A stretch of DNA of 64,000 bases from NCBI RefSeq assembly GCF_003688555.1, contig NZ_REFR01000009.1:62001-126000 (forward strand), given 5' to 3'. This stretch comes from Eilatimonas milleporae. Its GTDB lineage: Bacteria; Pseudomonadota; Alphaproteobacteria; Sphingomonadales; Kordiimonadaceae. The notes under the pieces were generated by a model. It made no database searches, was not told where the DNA came from, and saw nothing but the letters and a program-made list of their open reading frames with translations. Positions 19,889-29,953 of the stretch are shown here, piece by piece (positions within the stretch are counted from its first letter, which is position 1; every line of letters begins with the position of its first letter). Made by a program: the position numbers and the translations under genes.

Positions 19889-21265
19889 ATGAACCGTCCC
19901 ACACTATCGGTGGCCGTGATCGGCGCCGGGCCGGCTGGCTATTATACGGCTGAAGCGCTGACAAAGACGCCCGCGGACAAAGGGGGCGGTGGCCGGCCGT
20001 ATGATGTTCGCGTCGATATCATCGACCGCCTGCCGACGCCTTACGGCCTGATCCGCGCCGGCGTAGCCCCGGATCATCAGTCCATTAAAGGGGTATCCCG
20101 GCGTTTTCAGAACGTCAATGAACAGTCCGACGTCCGTTTTGTCGGCAATCTGGCGCTGGGCCGCGATATCACCCTGGCGGAGCTGCGGCAGCTTTACGAT
20201 GCGGTGGTGCTGGCCACCGGTGCACCGAAGGACCGGCCGCTGGGCATCGAAGGCGAGGGGCTGGACGGTGTTATCGGCTCCAGCGCCTTTGTCGGCTGGT
20301 ATAACGCGCACCCCGATTTCGCCGACCTGGAACCGGATCTGAACGTGCCTGGCGTCGCGGTCATCGGCAACGGGAATGTGGCGGTGGACGTGGCACGCGT
20401 GCTGGCGAAAACGGCGGCCGAAATGGCGGGCTCGGACCTGGCGGACCACGCCGCCCGGCATATCCATACCAGCGCGATCCGCGATATTTACGTCCTGGGC
20501 CGACGCGGACCGGTGCAGGCCAGTTTCACGCCAAAGGAACTGGGAGAGCTGAACCGGCTGGAAAACTGTGTCGCGCTTGTGGACGGGAAACAGTTGCCGG
20601 ATGCAGCCGATGACGACGCCCTCACGGGGCTGCCGCGCAAAACCATGCCGATCCTGCGCGCCATGGCGGACAACACCCAGGCTGACAAGCCTGTGCGCCT
20701 GCATCTGATGTTTTACCGGCGCCCCATGGCGGTTCTGGGGGACGGCAAAGTGAAAGGGGTGCGGCTGGAGGAAACACGCCTTGAGAAAACACATCTGGAG
20801 GAAACGCCTACAGGCAGCCTGCGCGCCGTTGGCACGGGCAGGACGGAAACCCTGAAGGTCGGGCTGATTGTGCCCTGCATCGGCTACCGCACCAGCCCGA
20901 TTGAGGATGTTCCCTATGATGAGAACCGAGGCTGCTTTACCAACAGGCAAGGCGTGATCGATGCGGGGCTTTACTGTGTCGGATGGGCACGGCGCGGCCC
21001 CACGGGCACGATCGGCACCAACAAACCGGACGGTATGGACGTGGCGGCCAAGATACTGGCCGGTATCGCACCGGGCGGCAAACCGGGCCGCAGCGGGCTG
21101 AATGCCATTGCCGAGGCACGGCAGCTGGACCTTGTCACCTTCCGCGACTGGCGCCGTATTGAAGCGGCGGAGGAAAATGCGGCCAAAGGCGCGCACCCCA
21201 ACCCGCGCCCCAGGGCCAAACTGACGGATGTGGCGGAAATGATCCGCGTCGCCAAGGACGCGTGA
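19889..21265 (+). CDS. Adrenodoxin-reductase-type ferredoxin-NADP+ reductase
   Basis: This 458-residue FAD enzyme transfers electrons between NADPH and a ferredoxin, as mitochondrial adrenodoxin reductase and mycobacterial FprA do. It shows the FAD Rossmann motif VIGAGPAGYYTAEAL, the conserved RLPTPYGLIRAGVAPDH, the NADP Rossmann motif VIGNGNVAVDVARVL and the C-terminal VGWARRGPTGTIGTNKPDG that closes over FAD. The ATG at 19889 is preceded by a strong purine-rich ribosome-binding site. There is no fused ferredoxin domain and no ferredoxin gene nearby. It is convergent with the thioesterase gene. Confidence 0.92.
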   Translation: MNRPTLSVAVIGAGPAGYYTAEALTKTPADKGGGGRPYDVRVDIIDRLPTPYGLIRAGVAPDHQSIKGVSRRFQNVNEQSDVRFVGNLALGRDITLAELRQLYDAVVLATGAPKDRPLGIEGEGLDGVIGSSAFVGWYNAHPDFADLEPDLNVPGVAVIGNGNVAVDVARVLAKTAAEMAGSDLADHAARHIHTSAIRDIYVLGRRGPVQASFTPKELGELNRLENCVALVDGKQLPDAADDDALTGLPRKTMPILRAMADNTQADKPVRLHLMFYRRPMAVLGDGKVKGVRLEETRLEKTHLEETPTGSLRAVGTGRTETLKVGLIVPCIGYRTSPIEDVPYDENRGCFTNRQGVIDAGLYCVGWARRGPTGTIGTNKPDGMDVAAKILAGIAPGGKPGRSGLNAIAEARQLDLVTFRDWRRIEAAEENAAKGAHPNPRPRAKLTDVAEMIRVAKDA

Positions 21266-21382
21266 AAAGCCGGACGGGTGACTGGAATAAGGAGCGGCTG
21301 AACCGGTCCGGCAGCGGCGGCACCGGCCCGCTCAGGCAAGGGATAGGCCATTCCGCCGCACGCGGGGATGCCGTGCCCGACC

Positions 21383-21712
21383 TTACTCCTTGGCGCCGCG
21401 CCGCTTCATCACAGCGGAAAATGAAACCAGCGTCCCACCGTCACCGGTCAGGACACCGCGCAGGAACAGCATGGACCCTGTCCGCCGTATTTTTTCCACA
21501 CGGGCTTCGACACTTTGGCCCGTGCACGGGGCGGCACTGAATTCGACATTGACCATCAAGGGGACAGGGTCAATCCCTGCCCCGCCTGCCTCGACAAGCG
21601 CCCGCACGACCCGGCCGGTCAAGGCATCGGCGCGCGCCAGATTGTCCGGCCCACACTCTTCCGCCGTGATTACTGCGGCTTGCCTGTAAAGAACCCGATC
21701 CGGATCAAACAT
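21383..21712 (-). CDS. Hotdog-fold thioesterase-like protein
   Basis: This short 109-residue protein begins MFDPDRVLYRQAAVI. Its C-terminal half (LMVNVEFSAAPCTGQSVEARVEKIRRTG, then LFLRGVL and LVSFSAVMKR) follows the PaaI/4HBT hotdog pattern, with a strand carrying the substrate-tunnel residues and a final small-residue strand. The N-terminal active-site helix is poorly conserved, so catalysis is uncertain. Its start overlaps the end of the sialidase-like gene by eight bases. The shared operon may mean a linked role, but I cannot name the substrate. Confidence 0.6.
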   Translation of the reverse strand: MFDPDRVLYRQAAVITAEECGPDNLARADALTGRVVRALVEAGGAGIDPVPLMVNVEFSAAPCTGQSVEARVEKIRRTGSMLFLRGVLTGDGGTLVSFSAVMKRRGAKE

Positions 21713-22877
21713 GTACCACCACCCCGTCAATACCGCGAACCCCGGCCCCGTCCGCGGCATAGAATGCCACCAGAACACGGCCATCCTCCAGCCGTTCGGC
21801 CCAAGGATAACCGCAATCGTAGCCGGGGCAGTGCTCGTGCAAAATATACTCCCGCGCCGTGTCGAAGGGCTGGCCGGGCTCCAGCAGCCGGGCGCGCACA
21901 CCGGCCCCCCGGTGACGGTATCCATAGACCAGCAGTAACCGGCCGTCCGGCAGCACCAGACCATCCGCCGGGTGGCCGACAATGCCCGTCAAGGTGACAG
22001 CGGCGCCGGCCAGGGACGACGGCAGGCCGGAACCGGTTAAACCGGCAGCGGCCAGACGGTCACCGGGATCGTTTGTCCGCATGAACAGGCTCAGACGGTT
22101 GTCCGGCCAGGCGGCAAGCGCCGGCTCCATCAGGGCGAGCGGCCCGCGTGACGCCGATGATCCCGCCGATGGTTCCGGGCCGTCCGGACCGGTCAGGTCT
22201 GCAAGACAATCCCAGGACAGTCCCCTGTCCGTGGAGGCAAAAATCTGTACGGCGGTGCCGGGCCCCACCAGCCCGTGGGTGTAGCCGGCCAGCACTAGCC
22301 CCCCGTCGTCCCGTTCCACCATGCGTCCGCGCAGGGCCGTTGTGTTGGGGCAGTCGGGGTGGATGCCTTCTCCCAGGCGCGGGTCGCGGGGCAGGAAGCG
22401 CCTGTCGCTCCACGTTTCGCCATTGTCATCGCTGTGGCGTACATAGGCACCCCAGAACATGAAATGGCCGCCGCCGTCGCGTCCCATGCGCAGCGACCTG
22501 CCCTCAGCCTTGAGACGCCAGGCGATATCCTGTGTGACCGGCAACCACAAAAAGCCGTATTGCAGCAGGCGGCCATCCCTCAACGTGAAAAGATTGGCAT
22601 CCTGATCGGCCGCCAGGGAGTCCACCGGCAGAACCGCAGGCTGCCCCTGCCGAATGTGGCCGTCCAGAGACACAAGGGCAATGTGCGAACGGGCATGCAG
22701 ATGGTCCACATGGTCAAAATCGGCCGGCGCCGCCCCGCGCAGCAGGGCCCGGTGGTCGGGCGCCCGGCGAAAGGCCAGCATCATCCCGCCGTCCCGCGTC
22801 CGCGCAAGCGTGGGAAAGGCACTGTAATAGCGCGGATCGCGGTACAGGACACAGGGCGGTTCAACGGTCAGGGACAT
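21705..22877 (-). CDS. BNR/Asp-box sialidase-like protein
   Basis: This 390-residue protein looks like a six-bladed propeller of the exo-alpha-sialidase (GH33-like) fold. It contains Asp-box motifs SDDNGETW and STDRGLSW. Its N-terminus (YRDPRYYSAFPTLARTRDGGMML) resembles the first blade of such proteins. No signal peptide is seen, which is unusual for a secreted sialidase, and a catalytic Arg triad could not be assigned by eye. It may therefore be a cytoplasmic glycosidase or a non-enzymatic propeller. It lies between the AIM24-like gene and the thioesterase-like gene on the same strand. Confidence 0.7.
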   Translation of the reverse strand: MSLTVEPPCVLYRDPRYYSAFPTLARTRDGGMMLAFRRAPDHRALLRGAAPADFDHVDHLHARSHIALVSLDGHIRQGQPAVLPVDSLAADQDANLFTLRDGRLLQYGFLWLPVTQDIAWRLKAEGRSLRMGRDGGGHFMFWGAYVRHSDDNGETWSDRRFLPRDPRLGEGIHPDCPNTTALRGRMVERDDGGLVLAGYTHGLVGPGTAVQIFASTDRGLSWDCLADLTGPDGPEPSAGSSASRGPLALMEPALAAWPDNRLSLFMRTNDPGDRLAAAGLTGSGLPSSLAGAAVTLTGIVGHPADGLVLPDGRLLLVYGYRHRGAGVRARLLEPGQPFDTAREYILHEHCPGYDCGYPWAERLEDGRVLVAFYAADGAGVRGIDGVVVHV

Positions 22878-22920
22878 GTCAGCGCCCGCGGAGATAGGTC
22901 TGAAACATATCGCACGGCCT

Positions 22921-23772
22921 TCAGAAGGAATTATTCCCGCCCAGCACGCGCCCGACCCCGCCCAGAACAGAGCCTTCGCCGCGATCCTTGCCGCCCGTTT
23001 GCGGCGCCGACGCCCAGATGCGCCCGGCCAGGCGGGAAAACGGCAGGCTTTGCAGCCAGACGGTGCCGGGCCCGGTCAAACGGGCATAGAACACCCCTTC
23101 CCCGCCAAAAATCATCGATTTGATCCCGCCGACGCGTTCCACATCCATATCGATATCGGCGGTCATGGCGGCCAGACAGCCGGTGTCCACATGCAAAACC
23201 TCGCCCGCGGCCAGCCGGCGTTCCACAACCGTGCCGCCGATATGGACGAAGGTCCAGCCGTCGCCCTCCAGGCTTTGCATGATGAACCCCTCACCGCCGA
23301 ATAGGCCGGTCATAATACGACGCTGGAAATGGATGCCGATCTGCACCCCGCGCGCGGCGGCCAGAAAACTGTCCTTCTGACACACCAGCCGGCCACCGAA
23401 TTCATCCAGCTTCAAGGCCAGGATATTGCCCGGATAGGGGGCGGCAAAGGCGATCCTGGCCTTGCCCGTGCCCTCATGGGTGAAAACGGTGGTGAACAGG
23501 CTTTCCCCCGTCAGCAGCCGTTTGCCCGCACCGAGCAGCTTGCCCATGAAGCCGCCGGACTGGCCGGACCCGTCGCCGAAGACCGCGTTCATGGTGATCG
23601 CCCGGTCCTTGAACATCATGGCGCCGGCCTCGGCCACGGCGGACTCACCGGGGTCCAGCTCCACTTCGACAAACTGCATCTCCGCGCCCCTGATCTCATA
23701 GTCCACATCGTCGGCAATGCTGTTGTTGCGCTGGTGGGCCCGGGCGGGAACCTCCGGTATGTGGTGCGTCAT
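22921..23772 (-). CDS. TIGR00266/AIM24 family protein
   Basis: This 283-residue protein belongs to a conserved beta-sheet family of unknown function related to mitochondrial AIM24. Hallmarks are the N-terminal EIRGAEMQFVEVELDPGES, the segment AEAGAMMFKD, SLFTTVFTHEGTGKARIAFA, and the C-terminal GGIKSMIFGGEGVFYARLTGPG and WLQSLPFSRLAGRI. There are no membrane segments. I chose the ATG at 23772 because family members start close to this point; the open frame continues upstream without similarity. The sialidase-like gene follows 43 bases downstream. Confidence 0.88.
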   Translation of the reverse strand: MTHHIPEVPARAHQRNNSIADDVDYEIRGAEMQFVEVELDPGESAVAEAGAMMFKDRAITMNAVFGDGSGQSGGFMGKLLGAGKRLLTGESLFTTVFTHEGTGKARIAFAAPYPGNILALKLDEFGGRLVCQKDSFLAAARGVQIGIHFQRRIMTGLFGGEGFIMQSLEGDGWTFVHIGGTVVERRLAAGEVLHVDTGCLAAMTADIDMDVERVGGIKSMIFGGEGVFYARLTGPGTVWLQSLPFSRLAGRIWASAPQTGGKDRGEGSVLGGVGRVLGGNNSF

Positions 23773-23958
23773 AAAATCCCTTCTCCATGGTGTTGCGGTT
23801 CGCCGTGTACCGGCACTGAGCGGCCCACCGGGCTGCCGACACGGCCCGCGGGCGGGGTGTGCCGCGTTGGCGACTTGACGTCGGACGTCCAAGAGCACAC
23901 TTTCACCTGACATGGAACCCGTCTTTCGGGACAATTGCAAGTGTGGGAGCAGCGGCTG

Positions 23959-25848
23959 ATGAAAAGCCTTCTGGCAACGGTATGGGGCGGTGTCAAAGCA
24001 ACCGTGAAAGTCATCCAGGGGTTTGGAACGGCCATGCTTGGCCTGTTTGCCATTATCGCCCTCATCGCCTTGTGGACCGCCAGCAGGAACCAGCAGGCCG
24101 CACCCAATGTGCCCAAGGGGGCCGTCATGGTGCTGTGGCCAAACGGGGCCATCGTCGAACAGGCCGAAATGGCCGATCCGTTCGAGGCGGTCTTTGCGCG
24201 CTTCAATGACAAAAGGCCGGAAACCGGCATTCATGACCTGCTGGACGCCGTGCGGCGGGCGAAGACGGATGACCGGATCGCCGCCATGGCGCTGTTTACC
24301 GATACCATGTGGAGTGCCCGGCCGAGCCATCTGCACACACTGGCCGGGGCCATACAGGACTTCCGCGAGAGCGGCAAGAAAGTCTATGCGATTTCAACAA
24401 GCTATTCGCAAACGGACTTCCTGCTGGCCGCCCAGGCCGACAAGATTTTCCTGAACCCCGCCGGCAATGTGTTCCTGACGGGATATGGACAGTATAATCC
24501 CTATTTCAAAAGCCTTCTGGACAAGTTGGGCGTGTCCGTCAACGTGTTCCGGGTCGGCACCTACAAATCGGCGGTCGAGCCCTTTACCCGCGATGACATG
24601 TCGGAAGACGCACGGGAAGCCAACCGGGGCTATCTGGAAACGCTGTGGCGTTTGTACGGCGACGCGGTGGGCGCGCCGCGCGGTATGACGGCGGCACAGA
24701 TCACCCAGGGCATCAATGACGCGCCGGCCCTCCTGCGCGAGGCGGGCGGCGATATGGCGCAAATGGCCCTGAACAAGGGCCTGGTGGATGCCATCGCCAC
24801 GCGGGCCGACTGGCGCCAAGAACTGATGGACACATACGGTACCTCGCCCGACGGCAATACCTTCAACCAGATACACTGGCAGGCCTATCTTCAGGCCACC
24901 GATCCGGGCACAAGCGGCGGCAACACCATCGCCGTGATCACGGCGCAAGGGGAAATCATCGCCGGGGAAGGACCGGTCACCGTTACCGCCGCGGAAACCC
25001 TGATCCGCTATATCCGCGAGGCCAGAACAGCCGAGGATGTCTCGGCCATCGTGCTGCGGGTGGACAGTCCCGGCGGATCCGGTTTCGCATCGGAACTGAT
25101 CCGCCAGGAACTGGCCACGGCACAGGCCGACGGCATTCCGGTTGTTGCCTCCTTCGGGCCGCTGGCGGCCTCGGGCGGGTACTGGATTTCCGCCACGGCG
25201 GATGAAATCTGGTCCGCGCCCAGCACCATCACCGGGTCCATCGGCATTTTCGCCATCGTGCCCACTTTCGAAAACACGCTGGACAAGGTGGGTATCCATA
25301 CGGACGGCGTGGGCACCACGGCGTTTGCAGGGGCACTGGATACGTCCCGCCCGCTGTCGGACAGGGTGAAAGATGTGGTGCAGCAATCCATCGATGCCGG
25401 CTACCGGGATTTTCTGGAACTGGTGGCACGCGGACGCGGCCTGTCGGTGGATGAAGTCAACGCCATTGCCCAGGGACGCGTGTGGAGCGGTATCAAAGCA
25501 CAGGAAATCGGTCTTGTGGATCATCTGGGCGGCCTGGATGAGGCCGTCGCGGCCGCGGCCAGGCTGGCAGGGGTCGAGACCTATGAGACGGTTTTCTACC
25601 GCGAGCAGCCGGATCCCTTCGACGCCTTCCTGGCCGACCTGTTCAGTTCTTTCACTATGACGGCGCCGGTGTCCGGCGGACCGCTGGAGACGGGATACGG
25701 CCTGATCGGCACGCTGGATGCGACCGCGATACCGCCGTCCGCAACGCTGAAAAGCCTGTATGACCTGCAGGCCGACGCGGAACAGATATTGCGGCTGAAC
25801 GATCCGCACGGGCGATATTTCCTGTGTCTGGAATGCGCGGTCCGCTGA
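23959..25848 (+). CDS. sppA: Signal peptide peptidase SppA, 67K type
   Basis: This 629-residue serine protease of family S49 degrades cleaved signal peptides in the inner membrane. One N-terminal transmembrane segment (about residues 25-43) is followed by two S49 domains. The Ser/Lys dyad is split between the domains as in E. coli. Lys203 lies in [11 protein letters not shown] and Ser405 in [11 protein letters not shown], close to E. coli Lys209 and Ser409. Of two in-frame starts I chose the second (MKSLLATVW), which has a GGAG just upstream. msrB follows 11 bases downstream and is probably co-transcribed. Confidence 0.95.
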   Translation: MKSLLATVWGGVKATVKVIQGFGTAMLGLFAIIALIALWTASRNQQAAPNVPKGAVMVLWPNGAIVEQAEMADPFEAVFARFNDKRPETGIHDLLDAVRRAKTDDRIAAMALFTDTMWSARPSHLHTLAGAIQDFRESGKKVYAISTSYSQTDFLLAAQADKIFLNPAGNVFLTGYGQYNPYFKSLLDKLGVSVNVFRVGTYKSAVEPFTRDDMSEDAREANRGYLETLWRLYGDAVGAPRGMTAAQITQGINDAPALLREAGGDMAQMALNKGLVDAIATRADWRQELMDTYGTSPDGNTFNQIHWQAYLQATDPGTSGGNTIAVITAQGEIIAGEGPVTVTAAETLIRYIREARTAEDVSAIVLRVDSPGGSGFASELIRQELATAQADGIPVVASFGPLAASGGYWISATADEIWSAPSTITGSIGIFAIVPTFENTLDKVGIHTDGVGTTAFAGALDTSRPLSDRVKDVVQQSIDAGYRDFLELVARGRGLSVDEVNAIAQGRVWSGIKAQEIGLVDHLGGLDEAVAAAARLAGVETYETVFYREQPDPFDAFLADLFSSFTMTAPVSGGPLETGYGLIGTLDATAIPPSATLKSLYDLQADAEQILRLNDPHGRYFLCLECAVR

Positions 25849-25859
25849 AGGAAATCATC

Positions 25860-26291
25860 ATGACGGAGAAACCGGCCGCACCGCGCAAGGTGCGGAAAAC
25901 CGATGCCGAATGGCGGGACAGTCTGAGCCCGGATCAATATGCCGTTTGCCGGCAGGGTGCAACGGAACCGCCCTTTTCCGGGCTTTATGTCAACACCAAG
26001 ACAGCCGGCGTCTACAACTGCGCGGCCTGCCACACCCCTTTGTTCAAAAGTACCGAGAAATTCGATTCCGGGTCCGGGTGGCCCAGTTTTTTCGCGCCGG
26101 TGACGAAGGATGCCATTCAGGAAAAACGTGATCTCTCGCACGGTATGGTCCGTACGGAAATTCTTTGCGCGGCCTGCGGCAGTCATTTGGGACATGTCTT
26201 CCCCGATGGGCCGGCACCGACGGGACTGCGCTACTGTGTGAATTCACTGTCCCTTGATCTTGCGGAACAGGAACCGGACACGTCGGAGTAA
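25860..26291 (+). CDS. msrB: Peptide-methionine (R)-S-oxide reductase
   Basis: This 143-residue enzyme reduces the R epimer of methionine sulfoxide in proteins. The catalytic cysteine is Cys126 in [10 protein letters not shown]. The zinc site uses two CxxC pairs (CAACH and CAACG). [11 protein letters not shown] is the conserved active-site segment. AAGGAAATC sits just ahead of the ATG. It lies close behind sppA, perhaps pairing envelope-stress proteolysis with oxidative repair. Confidence 0.95.
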   Translation: MTEKPAAPRKVRKTDAEWRDSLSPDQYAVCRQGATEPPFSGLYVNTKTAGVYNCAACHTPLFKSTEKFDSGSGWPSFFAPVTKDAIQEKRDLSHGMVRTEILCAACGSHLGHVFPDGPAPTGLRYCVNSLSLDLAEQEPDTSE

Positions 26292-26307
26292 GGGTTTCAG
26301 AAAACGC

Positions 26308-26341
26308 AACACGGGGTCTGGAAAGAACCCGGTACCGTGTT
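26308..26341 (+). terminator. Weak hairpin after sppA-msrB
   Basis: Arms aacacgg (26308-26314) and ccgtgtt (26335-26341) can pair, with an inner gggt/accc pairing, just beyond the msrB stop codon. No strong T-run follows, so termination may be partial. Confidence 0.4.
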
Positions 26342-26396
26342 CGCACGGGAAACGTATCTTCATCACTGAACGGGCCGCCACGGGGCGCCCGACAGG

Positions 26397-27071
26397 ATGA
26401 TGAGGATGACGACCATGAGCACCACAAGCATCAACAGCACCACAGCCCCGCCTAAAACCATTCTGCGCGTGGACGCCAGCGCCCGCAAGACCGGCTCCGT
26501 CTCGCGCGATTTGACCGACAGGCTGATCGCCGATCTCAGTGCACGCAGCCCCGGCGCCCGTGTGATCACCCGCGATGTCAGCAACGGCCTGCCCTTCGTC
26601 ACCGAAACATGGATCGGCGCCAATTTCACCGATGACGCCGAGCGTACGGATGCACAGCGCGATACCCTGGCCCTGTCGGACACGCTGATCTCCGAAATCG
26701 AAGCCGCCGACATTCTCGTCATCGGCGTGCCGGTCTATAATTTCGGCATCCCCGCCAGTCTGAAAGCCTGGGTCGATCAGATCGCCCGTGCCCGCAAAAC
26801 CTTCCAATATACGGAAAACGGCCCTGTCGGCCTGTTGAAGGGTAAGAAAGCCGTTCTGGTCGTGGCATCCGGCGGCACGGCCATGGGCAGCGATGTCGAT
26901 TTCGCCACCGGCTACATGCGGCATGTGCTGGGCTTTATCGGTATCGACGATGTCAGCATCATTGCCGCCGATCAGCTGATGATGCGCGGCGAGGACGCTT
27001 TGACAGGCGCGGAAGCCCAGCGTCAGAGCGTGGGCGACAATCTGGCCGTATCCTTCAGCAAAGCGGCCTGA
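26397..27071 (+). CDS. azoR: FMN-dependent NADH-azoreductase
   Basis: This flavodoxin-like NAD(P)H:quinone/azo oxidoreductase, about 220 residues, probably detoxifies quinones. The FMN phosphate loop is ILRVDASARKTGSVSRDLTD, the VPVYNFGIPASLKAWVDQIARARKTFQY segment is diagnostic of the AzoR family, and AVLVVASGGTAMGSDVDF contributes to the second flavin contact. The exact start is uncertain: ATGs at 26397, 26406 and 26415 are in frame, and GACAGG precedes the first. It is convergent with the second nitronate monooxygenase. Confidence 0.9.
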   Translation: MMRMTTMSTTSINSTTAPPKTILRVDASARKTGSVSRDLTDRLIADLSARSPGARVITRDVSNGLPFVTETWIGANFTDDAERTDAQRDTLALSDTLISEIEAADILVIGVPVYNFGIPASLKAWVDQIARARKTFQYTENGPVGLLKGKKAVLVVASGGTAMGSDVDFATGYMRHVLGFIGIDDVSIIAADQLMMRGEDALTGAEAQRQSVGDNLAVSFSKAA

Positions 27072-27080
27072 CCGGATTTC

Positions 27081-27110
27081 GGCCCGCACCGCCCGGTGCG
27101 CGTGCGGGCC
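27081..27110. terminator. Hairpin between convergent azoR and nitronate monooxygenase
   Basis: A 9-bp GC-rich stem (ggcccgcac / gtgcgggcc) with a 12-base loop sits 9 bases past the azoR stop codon. It lacks a T-run on either side, so it may be a modest bidirectional terminator. Confidence 0.45.
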
Positions 27111-27182
27111 GCCCAAAGGCCTGAAAAAGTGCCCGGAACAGGGCCGGCCGGACACCTGATCCCATCCGGGTATCCTTGAACG

Positions 27183-28256
27183 TCAGTTCAGAATATCCTG
27201 GGCACCCTGCCAAAGCTCACTGACAATATTCTTTGCCGATGCAGTCCGGGCCAGTCTGCCTGACTGACCGGCCCAGGCCTGCATCCCATCCAGGGTGCCG
27301 GACTTCACGGCGTCGCCCCGCATTGCTTGGGTGAGATGGCGCTGGACTGGATAGGGTGCGGGTTCGGGCGCCTGGCGCGCATTCGCGGCGACCGCATATT
27401 TGGTCCGTATACTGCGACCCAACCGGCCGGAAAAGGCACGGGTCGCAACCGTACCCTCAGGATTGGACGCACCGATTGCATCGGCCCACACCGCCGACAG
27501 TTTCGCTTCGGGCGTCCGCAGAAATCCGGTGCCGATCTGAACGGCCGAGGCGCCGAGGATAAGCGCGGCGGCCACACCCCGCGCATCCGCGACCCCGCCG
27601 GCCGCGATAACAGGTATGGCAACGGCGTCTTTTACCGCGGGAAGAAGGGAAAACAGACCGACCATTTTTTCGCTTGCCGCATCAGCGCGAAAGGCGCCCC
27701 GGTGGCCCCCGGCCTCCATCCCCTGGGCAATGACTGCATCAGCCCCGGCCTGTTCCGCCCGAACGGCCTCCGCGACGGTCGTGACCGTCGCGAACCATTT
27801 GATCCGTTTCGCCTTCATCCGGGAGACGAACGCCGGCGGGTAAAGCCCCATGATCGACGATATGACGGCCGGGCCGGCCGCCAACATGGCCTCACACTGG
27901 CCGGAAAAATCCGGAGGCCGGGCGTCACCGCCGGTTTCCGGCACCTCAGGCCCCCACTGGGCGAGAAACCGGCGGATCTCCGCCTCATGATGGCGGTCAC
28001 GCACCGGATCGCGGTCAGGGATCCATGTGTTCAATTGAAACGGTCCTCTGGACAGGGCGCGAAATTCACGCACCCATTCGGTGATCTGACCCGCGCTCAT
28101 CAACAGAGCCCCGCATGCCCCCATCCCGCCGCCATCGGCCACGGCAACCGATAGGGCAACCGGACAGGCCCCGGCCATCGGCGCCAGCAGAATTGGGGTC
28201 CGCAGGCCAAAGCGTTCGGCAAAGGCCTGCGCGCGGACGCGGGCATCTTGGGACAT
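27183..28256 (-). CDS. Nitronate monooxygenase family flavoprotein (second copy)
   Basis: This TIM-barrel FMN protein of about 357 residues belongs to the nitronate monooxygenase family. It shows PILLAPMAGACPVALS at the N-terminus, the phosphate loop QGMEAGGHRGAF (about residue 190), PVIAAGGVADARGVAAALILGA, and VQIGTGFLRTPEA. It is longer than the first copy and clearly diverged from it, so the two are not a recent duplication. Either the GTG at 28262 or the ATG at 28256 could be the start. It stands alone, and the physiological nitronate is unknown. Confidence 0.87.
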   Translation of the reverse strand: MSQDARVRAQAFAERFGLRTPILLAPMAGACPVALSVAVADGGGMGACGALLMSAGQITEWVREFRALSRGPFQLNTWIPDRDPVRDRHHEAEIRRFLAQWGPEVPETGGDARPPDFSGQCEAMLAAGPAVISSIMGLYPPAFVSRMKAKRIKWFATVTTVAEAVRAEQAGADAVIAQGMEAGGHRGAFRADAASEKMVGLFSLLPAVKDAVAIPVIAAGGVADARGVAAALILGASAVQIGTGFLRTPEAKLSAVWADAIGASNPEGTVATRAFSGRLGRSIRTKYAVAANARQAPEPAPYPVQRHLTQAMRGDAVKSGTLDGMQAWAGQSGRLARTASAKNIVSELWQGAQDILN

Positions 28257-28423
28257 GGGCACGGTGCTCCCGCCTTGGTTCAGTTTCGGTCACGGTAGCC
28301 CAAAATGCCGGCTCATGGCATCAGTGCCTGAATATACTGTGTGCGTAGTGCGCGGAAGACGGAGAACTGATTGCAGAAGGTCCGATCATTGGGCACTGCC
28401 GGCCGGCTTATGACGCCCGGCAC

Positions 28424-29851
28424 CTAAAGCTCGCGCAGGCCCTCAACCACCGCATAACCGAGAACCGTCATCATCACGCTGAAATAGGCCATCCAGATGA
28501 AACCGGCTTTCACAAAGGCCCGGACCCAGCCCTGCTGCTGACCGACCTTGAGGGCAATGATCAGATAAAGGGATGTGCCCCACCAGAACAACTGTATGCC
28601 CAGTTCGCCCCCATATGCCGGAATGATCAGCACCATCGCCGTCATCAGCAGAAACAGAAAACTGTGAAAATGCAGGGAAAAAATAAGCTGGTTCACATAG
28701 TAGCGTTTCCCGCCCCAATGAAACAGCCGCAGGATCAGCGCGAAAAAGGGAACCAGGACAAACAGGGCGCGGGGCAGCCACTTGTTGAACAGATCGTTGA
28801 AACGCTGCGGCTCCTTCAGGGCACGGGTGAACCCCCGCGTGGCTTCCTTGACATAGTCCGATATGTCAGGGTCCAGAAGAACAGCGTCGATATCCTCCTG
28901 GCTGAGGCCCTGCCGCGTCTCATCCGTGAGACGAACGAACATGCCGACATTGATATCGTAGGGAAACCCGTCCAACAGCCCGACCGTGTCCCCCTTGTCG
29001 GCCTTCGCGGCCGCCAGAACGGCCGTATCAAGGACCGGCGGCAGATCGGTGTTCACAAAGGCTTCGATTTCGGCGCGTTCTTCCGCCGTCAAACCATCGG
29101 AAGCGGCCAGTTCATCCAGCAGCCTTTGGCGAATGTCCTCCGGCGTCACCGTTCCCTCCGTCTCGATATCAAGGGACAGGGACAGGCTGCCGTCTTCATT
29201 GCGGGTCAGAATATCATTCAGAATACCGGGGGACGTGCCCCTTTCGGACGATACCGGAACAGAGGTCCCCGGGACCGCCGTGTCCCCGCCCTGCTGGTCC
29301 ACCTCCAACGGCACCACACCCTCACGGCCCGGCTGTGCCTGATCCGGCTGTTCCGCCGGTACGGCCCCAGGCACCTGCGGGGCCGCTTCCGCCTCCGCCC
29401 TTGTGCCGGGTATGTGTTCCGGCATGGTGCCGGAGGTGGACGGAACAGGGGCCTTGGGCTCGATGGCGATATCCAGAATGGCCACATTGGCGATGGACAA
29501 CACCAAGAAAAACAGGATGGACACCAGAACATACAGCCGGACCGGCGGGACAAAGCGGGCGCGGTGGCCGGCCATGAAGCGCCGCGTCAAGCCGCCCGGC
29601 ATGACGATCAGCAGCAACAGGGTGTTGAGAGACCGGCTGTCGGCGGCAAAGGTATTTTCCAGAAATTGCAGCAGAAACGTCCAGACCGGCCGGCGAATGT
29701 CGTCGTCTTTCTGACCGCAGGCATGGCAATAGGGACCGGCCAACACCGCCCCGCAGTTCATGCAGGTATGGCCCAAAGTCGCCCCTGCCGGCTGCGTTTC
29801 CGTCCGCCCCGCTTCCCGGTCCTCTTCCTGCAATGCACCGCTTTCCGACAT
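28424..29851 (-). CDS. DUF3667 membrane protein with N-terminal zinc ribbon
   Basis: This 475-residue protein begins MSESGALQEEDREAG after a strong GGAGGTGGGG site. A zinc-ribbon-like CMNCGAVLAGPYCHACGQ (about residues 30-47) leads into the conserved DUF3667 segment (TFAADSRSLNTLLLLIV, GLTRRFMAGHRARFVPPVRLY). A first transmembrane helix follows. A long, low-complexity Pro/Glu/Asp-rich insert (about 120-290) separates it from four C-terminal helices that form a Yip1-like membrane domain. The function is unknown. It lies about 100 bases after the metallo-hydrolase gene on the same strand. Confidence 0.8.
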   Translation of the reverse strand: MSESGALQEEDREAGRTETQPAGATLGHTCMNCGAVLAGPYCHACGQKDDDIRRPVWTFLLQFLENTFAADSRSLNTLLLLIVMPGGLTRRFMAGHRARFVPPVRLYVLVSILFFLVLSIANVAILDIAIEPKAPVPSTSGTMPEHIPGTRAEAEAAPQVPGAVPAEQPDQAQPGREGVVPLEVDQQGGDTAVPGTSVPVSSERGTSPGILNDILTRNEDGSLSLSLDIETEGTVTPEDIRQRLLDELAASDGLTAEERAEIEAFVNTDLPPVLDTAVLAAAKADKGDTVGLLDGFPYDINVGMFVRLTDETRQGLSQEDIDAVLLDPDISDYVKEATRGFTRALKEPQRFNDLFNKWLPRALFVLVPFFALILRLFHWGGKRYYVNQLIFSLHFHSFLFLLMTAMVLIIPAYGGELGIQLFWWGTSLYLIIALKVGQQQGWVRAFVKAGFIWMAYFSVMMTVLGYAVVEGLREL

Positions 29852-29953
29852 CACCCCACCTCCGACCATATGGCGGGACCGCGCCGTCCATATCCGGGAT
29901 CGGCGCATATCCTTAAGTCGCCGGCCGGCGGTGCCGTCCCGGATAGATCGGAT

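Noticed and set aside
24394-25809. Long open frame opposite sppA
   Set aside because: It is a shadow of sppA, which keeps both catalytic residues at the expected positions.
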